This document shows positions 12,072 through 23,751 of a stretch of DNA of 39,796 nucleotides, in pieces. This DNA is from Conidiobolus incongruus B7586 (taxonomy: Eukaryota > Entomophthoromycota > Entomophthoromycetes > Entomophthorales > Conidiobolaceae): positions 1 to 39,796 of the forward strand of contig JNEM01014261.1 in NCBI GenBank assembly GCA_000697335.1, in the 5' to 3' direction. Below the pieces are notes generated by a model that had not been told where the DNA came from, searched no databases, and saw only the letters and a program-made list of their open reading frames with translations. A program made the position numbers and the translations under genes. The number at the start of each line of letters is the position of its first letter. Within the stretch, counting starts at the first letter, position 1.

Positions 12072-14178
12072 TTAAGACTCTCTTACAATAAATTGCTCGT
12101 ATTCATCACCACTATGATCTGATTCTAAAGACACATGGCTAGGACTGCTACGCAGTGTTATCCTATTCCAATTAAAGAATTGATGAATAGAACTCAAAAA
12201 GTTAGATCTTTGGTTGGATCGAAAGTAGGTAGGTGGTGTGTTATGATCGTCTGAATCAGGTGTATATCTCGCCGTTTCAATATCGATAGAACGTGATGAA
12301 ATGTTTGAAGGTTGACAATCTCTGGAATCAAATTGAAACTGTCTTTCTCTCTTAGATCTTTCACTGGCTAGAATACTTTTACCTTCCAAGGTTCTCCCTT
12401 CCAGAGTATCTGCCTCATAGAAGAAATCGTCAAGAGAAAATAATTTTGCTAGTTTAATATGCAAATTAAAGAATACCAAAGTCACCGGAATAAGAATAAT
12501 GCAAGGGAAATAGGCACTCAAATTTTTTCCTAATGCGAGAGCAGAATCTATGAAAAAACCATAGAATTGGTTAAACACAAGAGGCTGTTGCCCAAACATA
12601 CCAATGTGTCCCAAATTTAGAAAGTTGAAAATCAGAGCAGGTACCAATCTTAGCATATTATTACCAACCCAAAGCAGACTGATACCGTCCGTTTGACCAT
12701 TAGGTACAATTACATAGTAATTGAATAATTTGACACTGAGAAGAGCAAAGAAAGTACACACGGCCATGTAAATCAGGAAAACAAATGCAAAGAAATTTTG
12801 TAATGAGTAATTGTCTGAAATTGCCTGAAATAGTAGTGCAACAAGTGATAGAGTAGGACTGCGAGCTGCAAAGGTCATTTCAGACCAAACGATTACAACA
12901 CCCAAAAAAGCTAAAATAATAGCCAAAAATTTTAATAATACTGGATATATTATTACATACCACCACCATAGAACCGTGAGTTTAAAATCGTCAAACCGAC
13001 TTCCTGATAAAACTTTTAAGGAGGAAGTTAATTTATGGTCTGAGCTATCTAAATTGTTGACAATGTCCTGAACAGTAAAAGTTGTTTTCAAATGGTCATT
13101 CCAAAGGGTCTGGTTTCTATTCTTACAGTGTGCGGCCTGTTTAATTTTACGATGAATTGTAGCAATATAATTTTCTGTAAGTGGATTGGGAAACTGTGGT
13201 TGAGGGTTGTGAAGCACGTTATTTCTATTGTTAGCAACTTCTGGAGAATTTAGAATTTGTTGAACCATATTATAGTAGATATGACTTGAATCAATATTAT
13301 CAGCAATATTCACTAAAATATTCACATTCTCTCGATATTCATGCTCAGCATCAAGTAATTCTTCTCGAAGTTTGGGAGTTTTTAATTCAAGGTAGGTTAA
13401 TCTTTCCACCGAATTAGATTGTTTCCATAATTTCCGAGGAATTTCAACAATGCCATAACCCATAAAAACAACAAGTAGCACTAAACCCCAACAATTTGAC
13501 AAAACAGCTATAAAAATTTTGGTATGATTGCTAAAGTAATTGTCAATATAAACTAATAGTATTCATAAATGAAAACTTACAAATTAAAAGAAAACTTGGT
13601 AGCTAACACATAAATTAAGAATATTAAACCTATACTACCTACTATTAAATAATAAATAGCCTGTCTAATTATAGCCCATTTTAAACGATAAAGAAAACGT
13701 GTTCCTCCTGTAAATAGAAAAGACTGGCAAAGTGGGATTAGTATCCTAAATAATCCAATTGGTAAAGGAATTTTAAATTAAAATTAGAATTGTTTTACCA
13801 ACAGCATATTGTCGTAATTATGTAATGAGCTTCCCAAATTCCGCCAATAACAGCTTGCGCATTGTACAATAGGGGCTGTGTACAAATTTTAGAGGGATCT
13901 TTAAGACATGCCAAATAGCCCGTCTATTAAAATAAAAGGATAAATTAATGAATACTATCTAACTCAAATAATTTTACCGAGGCAATATCTATTAGTAAAT
14001 TTGACAAAGCAAAAAAAGTACCACCAAATGTTAAAACGGCTAGAGTATTAATAAACCAGTGAGTTTGCTTGTAATTGGTATAAATTCTGAGAATAGCTGC
14101 AGCAGCTAGGAAAGAAATTGGTAGAGTTGCCAAACCCTTCAAACCATCAATATCAATGGGGAAGTATATGGCAGTCAT
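12072..14178 (-). CDS. LMBR1-domain protein 2-like membrane protein, copy 3
   Basis: The second intact member of the array. Exons are 13978-14178, 13799-13923, 13581-13745 and 12072-13530, giving 649 residues. Exons 2 and 3 are 125 and 165 nt, the same as in copy 1, with the same intron phases (0, 2, 2). The family core reads SNCWGL...GYGIVEIPRKLW, then KTPKLREELLDAEHEYREN, hydrophobic helices including VVIVWSEMTF and a LLWVGNNMLRLVPALIFNFL block matching LMBD2. Unlike copy 1, the C-terminal 120 residues form a long hydrophilic tail rich in Arg, Ser and Asp, closer to the LMBD2 tail. The exon 4 acceptor was chosen at 13531-13532 because it keeps frame into the SNCWGL core; a second TAG about 20 nt downstream is not needed. 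The two intact copies are divergent by eye, so the duplication is old. Confidence 0.86.
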
Positions 14179-16741
14179 AAATTATAAAGCGATATATGAA
14201 AACAATGAAATATCAGTGAAAGCAAAATATAAATATCGGAAACAATATTATATTTCGGTTATTTTATTGATTAATGAAAAATTGGAAATGAATAAAAATT
14301 CAAATTAATCTATAACAAAATAAATTCATAAATTTTTTGACTGTGAAATAAAGGGTTACATAATTCCATATATTAGAAATTATATTTTATTCTTTTAAGT
14401 TTATGTTTTAAAGGAGTATTACAAAAAATCTTAATAAGAAACTCTACTCTGCTTAAAGATATTTTTAATTCAGATTCTCACTTCTATTCAACGTGCATAA
14501 TAATGTGAAAGAAATGTGAAAATATTGAATTAAGCACAAAATTAACAATTAAATTCATCATTCGATAAACTAATGTTAAAAATATACTCTTGGCAGACGC
14601 AGTCAAATTATTCAACTTTAAATAGCATTAATTGAATAAGTGATATCTTTATAACTATATTAGAAAGCTTTCACATGATATAGCCAAACATTATAAATTA
14701 ATTTTTCAAATATATTAATCAGATCTAAAACTTCAATTATTAACAAATTCAGAAAAAATTTATTACAAGGGTTTGGTAGTGAGAAATTGATTAATATCAA
14801 TAATGGTATCAAAATCCTATATATTCAATATTTAATGGAATTCGAACAATATAAAGTTTAGATTTATTAATATATCTAATAATGGTTTATATATTAATAT
14901 TTTCTGATATATTTTATTATAGAAGATTAGTGAAATTATTAAAGATAATTTGAGTTTTTTGATTAAATTATATTGATATAAATCCCTTCAATATATGCTA
15001 GTATAAAAATTCATGATATTTAACTATTAAAAACTAAATTTCAATAGTATTAATTGTTGACTAAGGTTTCAACTGGTCAATTGTCATCAATGAACACTTA
15101 CTATATTATATGATCAAGTCATGTAGTATATACAAGTTAAAAATAAATTTTATTCAATTTCATCTATAGTGTTCTTTTGGAAAAACTGATTAAATATGAT
15201 ATCTATTTTAAATAAAATTAAATATCTGTTGTTAAGTAATGATTGTTTTTTATAAATTAATTATTATTGACAATTAGTAAATACATATATTTTGAATTAT
15301 ATTTTGATAAAAAATGATTTAATATGGCATTGTACATGAAATTATAAAATTGAGGTTTATAGAATTCACCTGAAATTCAAAAATGTTTGTTTGTTATTAA
15401 ATTGATAAATATTTTGAAAAAATGGATGAAATTCAAGTTTAAGTAAATTTTATTATCTAATTATATTCAAATATTATATACACCAACTAATTTCATAATT
15501 GGGATCAATAAGCTCTAATTATTCTGAATAGAGCAAGTGTATGCTTCCAATAAAATCAATATCTAATTATTTTTACTTGAAATGAATATATATATATATC
15601 CAGTGACTTTACAACTTTTTATAACCCCTCCAAATCAGATTTCATAATTGGATGAAAAAAATAACTTATTTATACTTACTTTTTATTAAATATTTGATAA
15701 TTCGCCAATTCCATATCCTTTCAATTATTTACAAAATTATTCGGATTTCATCCCTTATTCATATTAAAATTAAAGATTTTACAGTTCTCTTATTTATATC
15801 ACACAATTTCTAGGCTATTGTTAACTCGTAATCCTAATCATTAACAAAAACATATTAAAAATATTCTCATATGACCATTTATATATCACAATACAATAAA
15901 TACTAGAATACAGAAATTATAAATACAGAAAAACTTGATTTTTATATAATTGGAAAAAATACTGTTGAACAGTAATTTAACCAATTTAAAATTTAAAATA
16001 TAATTGACTTATAATGAAATAAAAATGTCAATAACAAGAGCAAAATAGTATAAATTCAAAATGTTTTTATAATCATTGCCTCAATATTGTCGCAAGATTA
16101 ATTTCTATAAATACCATTCATCCGTCAAATAATTGGTATAAATGAAAATTCCTACTGTATAATGATGTATAGATTGGTGAATGTTGTCAATATTTAAGAA
16201 TTTGTGTTATTTTTCTATAACAGATCTTTGATTGTTTTTACAATGTTTAATTTTACTACGATACATAAAGTATCACAGTACAGTTCTCAACTTAATATTC
16301 CATTCAAATTGAATACAATTTCTTGATAACTATATTTAATGTTGTGAGAATGTGGTTGCCTCATAACCAATTATTACTATATTAGAAATTCAATCCATTA
16401 ATCTAGTATGGTATAAAGTTAGAACATGGCATAGGTATTCATCAATCATCAATACTAAAAGTATTCATTATTAACATATCTAGAGGGTCATTCATTCAAA
16501 GGATACAATTAACTCTGATTATTACCATTTATAATTAATAAATGTGAATTTATCTTATCAATCATCAGGTTAAATCATCTGATTCATATATTAAACTCAC
16601 TATTAATAAAAAATTCACATTCAAGTATTAATAAGCATTCCAGCATTAAGAATTGCTACTTTTAATTTAATGTTTATTGAAAAAATTTTATTATATTGAA
16701 TTAGTATTAATATAAAATATAATATAATATTATTAAAAGTA
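14179..16741. other. Intergenic between divergent copy 3 and LIAS
   Basis: About 2.6 kb of AT-rich DNA holding the divergent promoters of LMBD2-like copy 3 and lipoyl synthase. I see no open frame with homology, no tRNA and no clear repeat. A short TA run occurs near 15586-15598. Confidence 0.6.
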
Positions 16742-18289
16742 ATGAGCTTGATAAGATTTCAAAAGGCGATCTCTAACCAACACATTTCCACAAGTGTAAG
16801 ATTTTACAAATTGACCACTTCGAAACAACTGTTAACATCAAATAGTACAAAGTAATTTCTAGATCTTTCGCTAATGAAGCCAAAAATCAACCTCAATCCC
16901 AATCCCAACCAACAAAAAGTGACAAATTAAAAGCATTCTCTCAAACTTTAAAGGATGGCCCCAGTTTTGGTGATTTTGTTGGTGGTAAAACACTTACAGT
17001 TGAAGAAGCTTTAGAATTAAAAACTCCCACCAAAAATAAGCAGCTCGTTAATAGGAAGGGACAGTAAGAAACCCACAATCATTTTTTGTTTCTATTGTAT
17101 TAATTGTTTTTTTAGCACCAGACTTCCAGAATGGCTGAAAACTGAAATTCCTAAAGGTGACAACTATACCAGAATCAAAAAGAGTTTGAGAGATTTAAAT
17201 CTTCATACTGTAATTTTTTATAATAAGTCGATAATTTTCCATTTTTATCTTATTATCTTCATTAGGTTTGTGAAGAAGCTAGATGTCCCAATATTGGTGA
17301 CTGTTGGGGTGGCGGTGAACATGAAACAGCCACTGCCACTATCATGGTAAGCCAGCCATATTATTCATTATATATTTACAATCCTTATTAATCGAATTTC
17401 AGTTAATGGGTGATGAATGCACCAGAGGATGTCGCTTCTGTTCCGTCAAGACCAGCCGCAACCCTAAGCCCTTGGATCCTAATGAACCTGAAAATACTGC
17501 AGAAGCTATTTCCAGATGGGGATTAGACTATGTCGTTTTAACTTCAGTCGATAGAGATGGTAATTTTTTACCAATTTATGTTTTTGATATAATTATTAAA
17601 TATTGATAATTTTTAGATCTTCCTGATGGTGGTGCCAATCACTTTGCTTCTACTATTAAGAAATTAAAAGCCAAGTAAATTAATTGCAACAATTATTCCT
17701 TACATTTATTTAACAATTGCATTTTAGATCTCCTCAAATGTTAGTAGAGTGTTTGACAGGCGATTTCCAAGGTGATCTCAAGCAAGTTGAACTTGTCGCC
17801 ACATCAGGCCTAGATGTATATGCCCATAACATGGAAACAGTTGAAGCTCTCACTCCATATGTTCGTGATCGTAGAGCCAAATATCGTCAATCATTATCAG
17901 TATTAAAACATGCCAAACAAACCGTTCCCACTCTTCTAACGAAAACTTCCATCATGTTGGGATGTGGTGAAACTGACGAAGAAGTTTATCAAACTTTGAA
18001 AGATCTTAGAGAAATCGACGTTGACTGGGTTACTTTGGGTCAATACATGCGTCCAACCAAGAAGCATATGAAAGTATCAGAGTATGTCACACCTGAAAAG
18101 TTCGCATACTGGGAAAAAGTAGGTCAAGAGCTCGGATTCACCTACACTGCCAGTGGACCTTTAGTTAGATCTTCATATAAAGCTGGAGAAATGTTCGTAG
18201 CCAATATTCTTAAGCAGAGAAAGAAGCAATTTGAAGAATTTGCCGAAATTAAAGCTAAAAAGGCAAGCCAAGCCTCTGCTCAACTTTAA
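16742..18289 (+). CDS. LIAS: Lipoyl synthase, mitochondrial
   Basis: A radical-SAM enzyme that inserts two sulfurs into the octanoyl group on lipoyl carrier proteins such as GcvH and E2 subunits in mitochondria. Seven exons: 16742-16795, 16846-17063, 17116-17209, 17266-17346, 17403-17559, 17617-17674, 17728-18289, giving 407 residues. The N-terminus ([18 protein letters not shown]) is basic and Ser/Thr-rich, a mitochondrial presequence. The auxiliary cluster CX4CX5C is Cys124, Cys129, Cys135 and the radical-SAM CX3CX2C is Cys155, Cys159, Cys162; the terminal RSSY is at 368-371. All needed residues are present. The first intron (50 nt) was inferred because the ATG frame meets TAA at 16853, while splicing at GTAAGA to CAAATAG restores one frame. 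It is convergent with REX1, about 400 nt apart. Confidence 0.95.
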
Positions 18290-18689
18290 AGATTTTAATA
18301 TACAATCAATTAAATTATAATATGATCAAAATGTTCAAATAAACCAAATCGAAATATTTTATAACATATTTGTGTAATATGTCAATTACATAAATAATAT
18401 AATCAATAAAATTATACTGATTTTAACTAGTCAATATAAATCAAATGAAAATTCGATTATAGACAGTGGGAAACCAGTAATTATATATTTAAGATAATTC
18501 AATAGTACAGTTCTATAGATTTATTAAATTTGGTATTGAAATGATTATTTTTTGATATGACATTGGAGTAAACAGTTCATAATTGACCACTCATTACAAA
18601 ATTCACAAGGTGATTGGTCCAATGAAACAATTGAAATATAAATATATTGCCACTTATATGAAATAGCGGAAATTATATTATGTATGTTA
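18290..18689. other. Convergent 3' intergenic region
   Basis: About 400 nt shared by the 3' ends of lipoyl synthase (plus) and REX1 (minus). AATAAA lies at 18339-18344, about 50 nt past the lipoyl synthase stop, and could be a poly(A) signal. No gene is supported; a short minus-strand open frame over 18545-18781 overlaps the last REX1 exon and is not credible. Confidence 0.5.
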
Positions 18690-21176
18690 TTAAGGCTTGA
18701 CTGCCAAAATACCAATCCCCATTCTACACACTTCAACCAACTGACGCATTCTTTTGGTATCGGCGTCTGAAAAAATGGCATCGTCTGGAATCTCGCTTAA
18801 TTTGGTAGTTCTATACAGTGTAGAGAAGTTTTTCTTCTTTTCACATAAGCTAGATATTCAGAATTAGAAATATGAAATGGCTGAATGAAAATGAGCGTTT
18901 TACCTGCCGTATTCAGAAAGGAAAGTATGGCCTCCTAACAATATGATAGTGGTATTGGATGGTATAGATTGGATAAAATCATTAAGTTGGTTGATAAATG
19001 CACCAGCTGCATTGGTATTGATCTTTGTCTGATTAGATTCAATAGAGATATCTGAATCTTCTTCTGAATTTTTATCGACATTGGTATTATTAGTAGTAAA
19101 CACTTGATATAATTGATTATTGAAAAATGTAACAAATCGATTATTCTGTATGGCTTTCTTGACATCATTAAAAACCTAGTAAAATAAAACATGAATTGAA
19201 TAGTTCATATTAAACGTTCTAAATATTTACTTCATCTGGAGATGTCGATTTGATTAATTCACTATCATTAGCCCATATATGGATTTTGCTATCTGATCCA
19301 ACTAAACTGCTCGTAAGGTTGGGTACTTTTCTTTTTAAGTATTCAACAATTGATTCACAATTGGTTTTAACTAAGCCAAAACTAGGTCCTAAAATGATGT
19401 GATTAGTAATACAAATAATATCTTGATTTATTGAAATATACCATTTCTGATTTTTAACTTTAATAAATCAATACATGTTGAAGCATCTTCAATGCTATCA
19501 TGACCTATCTGAGAATCGCTCACCATTTGAATATTTTTATTCAAGTACTTTTTAGCCAACCATTTTAATCCAGGAAAGAAGGGAGGGCCCATAGTATGGT
19601 GATAAATGATAGAAGTATCAATAAGATAAGGATGAATGATCTAATAAGTTATTAATCAATGGAAATAAAAGTTACTAATATGCTAAATTACTTTCAAAGC
19701 ATTCAAATCATTCTGCAGTGCATGGCCGACTATAATACAATCATCATTAAATATTTCTAAGACTTTAGCTTGAATTTCTTTAAATGTAAGTTTGGCTTTT
19801 GATAAAATTTCTTCAGTAATTCCACTATAACTACACCAAATATTAAATAAAATACATGTGATATAAATAATCTATTACGCTGTGTTATAGTTGATGATTT
19901 CATTTTCTGGTTTGACTAATTCATCCAAAATTACTTCGTTATTATAATTCACGATTGAAACTCTGGTTAATTCTCGACCCGCAGCAGATAAACACTAAAC
20001 TCATTCAATATAAATATACACATAATAATATTTATATGATATTACCATTTCACAGTCAACAGCATAGATCTTTTTGGGTTTGGAATCTTTAGAACTTACT
20101 GTGCTAGTCTCAACCCAATCATCGGGATTTCCTCCCATGTTTTTAACTTCATCGAGACTGGTAATTATATTGTTTGCGATTAATTCGTGAGGCTTAAGCA
20201 TCAGTTTTTCAAAATCATTCAAATTTTTAGTTGATTTAGTCTCTAAGAGTATTGTTAAAATATCTCATATATAATAATATTGGTATGTATTACTATTTTG
20301 ATACATTTTCTTCTCGTGAACATCTCCAGAATCCAATTTATACTGCATCAAACTCACCACAAAACTGTGTAATTGGTCTTGATTTGCTTTACCCAAAGAC
20401 ACAAAGCTATATTTATAGTTTGACTGGAATTGCTTCCAGATATCTTGGTCAATATTCAAATTAGGGTTTTGACCGAGTTCTGATGTTAAAAACGGATTCT
20501 TCTTCATACTAATAGGACTAGTTTCTAAAAGCTGATCTAATTTTGGAATTATGCCAACAACTAGATTGGTTTGGTTATTGATATTCTAATTAATTAAACA
20601 ATTATATCAATTAAATTAATAATAAATATAATAAAACTAATTACAGTAAAGAAAGAATCTTTAGTATTGATTCCACGTATAATATTAATAATTTTTTCTT
20701 GAATTTCCTAAATTTTGAAATGAATATATTATATTAAAAATTATAAATAATTCATTTACATCAACTTTAATGGGACCTTGAATTTGATGAATGAAAGGAT
20801 TAAAATTAAGGTCTTGGCTCTATTAAAAATCAATAAATAATGAAATCATTTTAATGCAAATTGGTGAATTTACTGTTTCAGCTTGAGTATTATTATCACT
20901 GCTCTCACTATTCTGTTGAGCAGCTAATTTTTGTTTTAATAACTTCTTTTTACTCTTACTCAGTTTGCTTATATCACGATATTTCATAGTAACAAAATCT
21001 ATATTATGAATTAATTTAACTACCTTAATAAAGCTAGCATATGTTATACAAATACCTGAATCCGAATTATCTTCCTCCTGCTTTCTCTTTTCTGGCAAAT
21101 TCACTTCTTCAGTATTTGAATGAATATCTTGAGTTTCAGAATCGATATCTTCATAATTTATCACTTTTCTAATCAT
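18690..21176 (-). CDS. REX1: REX1-type DEDDh RNA exonuclease
   Basis: A 3'-5' exoribonuclease that in yeast matures 5S rRNA, 5.8S rRNA and tRNA ends. Twelve exons: 21056-21176, 20874-20998, 20760-20819, 20645-20707, 20294-20585, 20046-20242, 19879-19994, 19692-19830, 19442-19640, 19231-19388, 18904-19175, 18690-18849, giving 633 residues (yeast Rex1 is 553). All catalytic motifs are present: ExoI AVDCEM-C with Asp283 and Glu285, ExoII GHALQND with Asp366, and ExoIII HDSIED with His418 and Asp423. The intron between exons 6 and 7 splits DCEM from its Cys. The first 110 residues are charged and Lys-rich, consistent with nuclear entry. The region after the exonuclease domain (about 440-633) includes an acidic Ser/Asn insert around TNVDKNSEEDSD. 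It is the most intron-dense gene of the window and divergent from the Era pair. Confidence 0.93.
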
Positions 21177-22150
21177 TATCTTATAGGATTGTTTATCATC
21201 AAAATGATAAATTGAATATATTATTAATAGTAGATTGTATAAATATTAATGTGGTTGGAATTTTGAATCAAAATTTATTGAGCTAATCAAGGGACTCGAA
21301 ATTTGAAGGTTTTTTAAATTTTTTTATTGAAAATTTAAATTATTATGGGATTCAAACTGAAATTGAATAATTTTTTAATGGTATTGATAACCTGTAAATA
21401 TTTATTTCATTTTTTAAATATGCAATATAGGAATAAAAAATTTAAAATATATATTGAACTCTATACAAGATTTTTATTATAGATTTTATAAACTTGAATA
21501 TATAAAGAAATCTAGGATTTACAATATTAAAACTTATTGTTTTTCAACATAAATATTTTATATAAAATATTCAATATTTATTTATTCTAAATCATTTAAT
21601 ATATCATCTCGCAGTACATTTTTGTTAACTTTAAAACTATGATAGTTATATATTAGAATGAATCAATTACCAATTTCTGATAACAAAGATATTATATACT
21701 TTTCTAGGTTTATCTCAATCCGTTAATATTATAACTAAAGACCTATATATAACATAAAAAATTCAAAACATAATATGTTGTAATTTAGTTAATAAATTTG
21801 TATAACAAAAATCATGATTTATATATTTTTGTGAAATTAAAATATATTCGAAACTAATTAAAAAATGGTATCAATTTTCATTCAAAAGCTACAGTATTTT
21901 AATATTATGGATTATAACTATCTAGATATATATTTTACATTATGATATTATAAATATTTTTGATTTTATATTATCAAAGATTCTAAAATATGGATTAATA
22001 ATCAAATAGATTATTTCAAACAAATAATCCCACAATTTAAGACAAGCTGAATTAACTAAATAAGCATTACCACCTAATTGACTAATTTAAAATATATGAA
22101 AATTTAAATTTGAATTTAAATATATATACATATTCAGTAATTTAAAAAAA
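21177..22150. other. Divergent intergenic region, REX1 / Era paralogue
   Basis: Nearly 1 kb of very AT-rich DNA between divergently transcribed genes, presumably carrying both promoters. No coding remnant, TATA box of convincing form or repeat was recognised. Confidence 0.55.
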
Positions 22151-23585
22151 ATGAATTTAAAAAATTTAAATTCAGGTATTTTTAAAAAAAATTATAATGT
22201 TTGTTCTTATTTATTTTGATTTTAGTGCTGTCAAAGCCTATTACTAAAAAGTTCGGAAAACGCTCTTTATCCAAACCAGTCGATTTTAAACCTATACAAT
22301 ATTCGGATGTATTTATTCCCAAAAGCACTTACTTTGAACAGCCTATTGAACCCTATTTATTAAAAACCGCTCTAATTGGTCCTACCAATTCTGGAAAGTC
22401 TAGTTTATTTAATAAACTATTGAAACAAGAAGTAATATATATATTTAGTATAATTAAGTCTTACTATTGATATAATTTTTATAGATTTCAATTAGTTCTC
22501 CTAGACCTATTACAACGAGAGAATTTCAAATTGGTATTATGACGATACATGATAAACAAGTGGTAATCATATGATGATATTGATGTTCAATATACCATAA
22601 ATTAAATAATCTATTTTAGGTATTGATTGATTCACCAAGTATAATACCTAAAAACTTTAATAATGGGTACATAATCAATATATTATCTACATACACTATT
22701 TATTTAATTCATTTATTAGCGTTAACGATAATTATATTAATAATGAAAAGATTTTATCAGCAATTGGAGATCAAGATCATTTATTAATAGTTTTAGATAT
22801 TGAGAAACAGTATCAAAGAATTCATTATTTAGAAGAGTATTTATTCCATAGATTATCTGCTTTTAAAATTCCTGCTACTTTAATTTTAAATAAGGTATAT
22901 CATTGATTTATATTGCAGCACCAATATATACTAATTCATATTTAATAGTCAGATTTAGTTCATCAAGACACCAAGTTATCGGAATCTATCATAAGTAGCT
23001 ATGTCAAACAATATCCCAATATCAAATCACACATTATATTAAATGAAAACGATGAATATAACATTAATCAACTCAAATCCTATTTATTCAGTTTAACTAA
23101 ACCAAGTAACAAATGGCTCTATCCAAGTCGTCAGATTCACACGTTATCGAAATATCAACACATTCAAGAGTTGATTAGAAAACAAATATTCCTACATTTA
23201 GATGGTGATTTACCCTATTTAATTAAACAAGTAAATGTCATTAAATATAATTAATTATCATCTAATAATTGTATTTTTTAGAAAAATAATGGCTGGTATG
23301 AAGATTCCACCAATCAAACTATATTCATAGAACAAAACCTCTTAGTCCCGGATTACGAAGCCTCAGTAATTCACTCTATTTTGAATATTAGCAATTTTCA
23401 GCTAATTCCTGTTTTAGAGAATATTATTTGGTAAAAATGGTTCAACCATCAAATCTATCTTCAATCAAAGTATACAATCCATTCGAGAGCAACTGAAAAC
23501 TAACGTTCGATTATATTTAAAAATTAAAATTAATAGCATTTTTAAATCAGTTTTAAAAAATACTGAAGAAAAAACTAACAAATAA
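22151..23585 (+). CDS. Era-like GTPase paralogue with altered G3 and G5
   Basis: A divergent copy of the mitochondrial Era GTPase that follows it. Exons: 22151-22175, 22226-22431, 22485-22562, 22620-22666, 22720-22894, 22949-23230, 23282-23365, 23418-23585, giving 354 residues. G1 GPTNSGKS (60-67) and G4 NKSD (176-179) are kept. G3 is DSPS (107-110) instead of DTPG, losing the switch II glycine, and the Ser-Ala of G5 is replaced in LNENDEYN. The KH domain is still there: FGKNGSTIKSI supplies a GxxG loop at 304-307. The start is an ATG before a 50-nt intron; without that intron there is no ATG in frame. The N-terminus is basic, suggesting mitochondrial import. The frame is open across eight exons, so it seems a real gene under looser or different constraint. 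It may bind RNA with weak or no GTP hydrolysis; that is inference. Confidence 0.82.
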
Positions 23586-23751
23586 ATTATATTTAATTTT
23601 TGTCTTTTTCCAATATTGATTTCTTTAATTGGAATAAAAAATCCCATAATTTAAATTTACTAATGTATATTTTAAATTCGATTCAACATTCCAAATTTCG
23701 AAAATAAAAGGTTTAATAAAACGTTAATTATAATTATAATAGATAAATAAA
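23586..23751. promoter_or_regulatory. Short spacer between the tandem Era genes
   Basis: Only 166 nt separate the stop of the first Era gene from the ATG of the second, so the terminator of one and the promoter of the other must share this AT-rich stretch, unless the two are co-transcribed. No distinct promoter motif was recognised. Confidence 0.4.

Noticed and set aside
16742-16855. A frameshifted (broken) start of lipoyl synthase
   Set aside because: A 50-nt intron with good GTAAGA donor and TAG acceptor restores a continuous frame and a plausible mitochondrial presequence.
23366-23430. Loss of the KH domain in the first Era-like gene
   Set aside because: Early TAG acceptors at 23393 or 23404 would give a short tail, but the acceptor at 23416-23417 yields a proper KH domain with a GxxG loop in frame.
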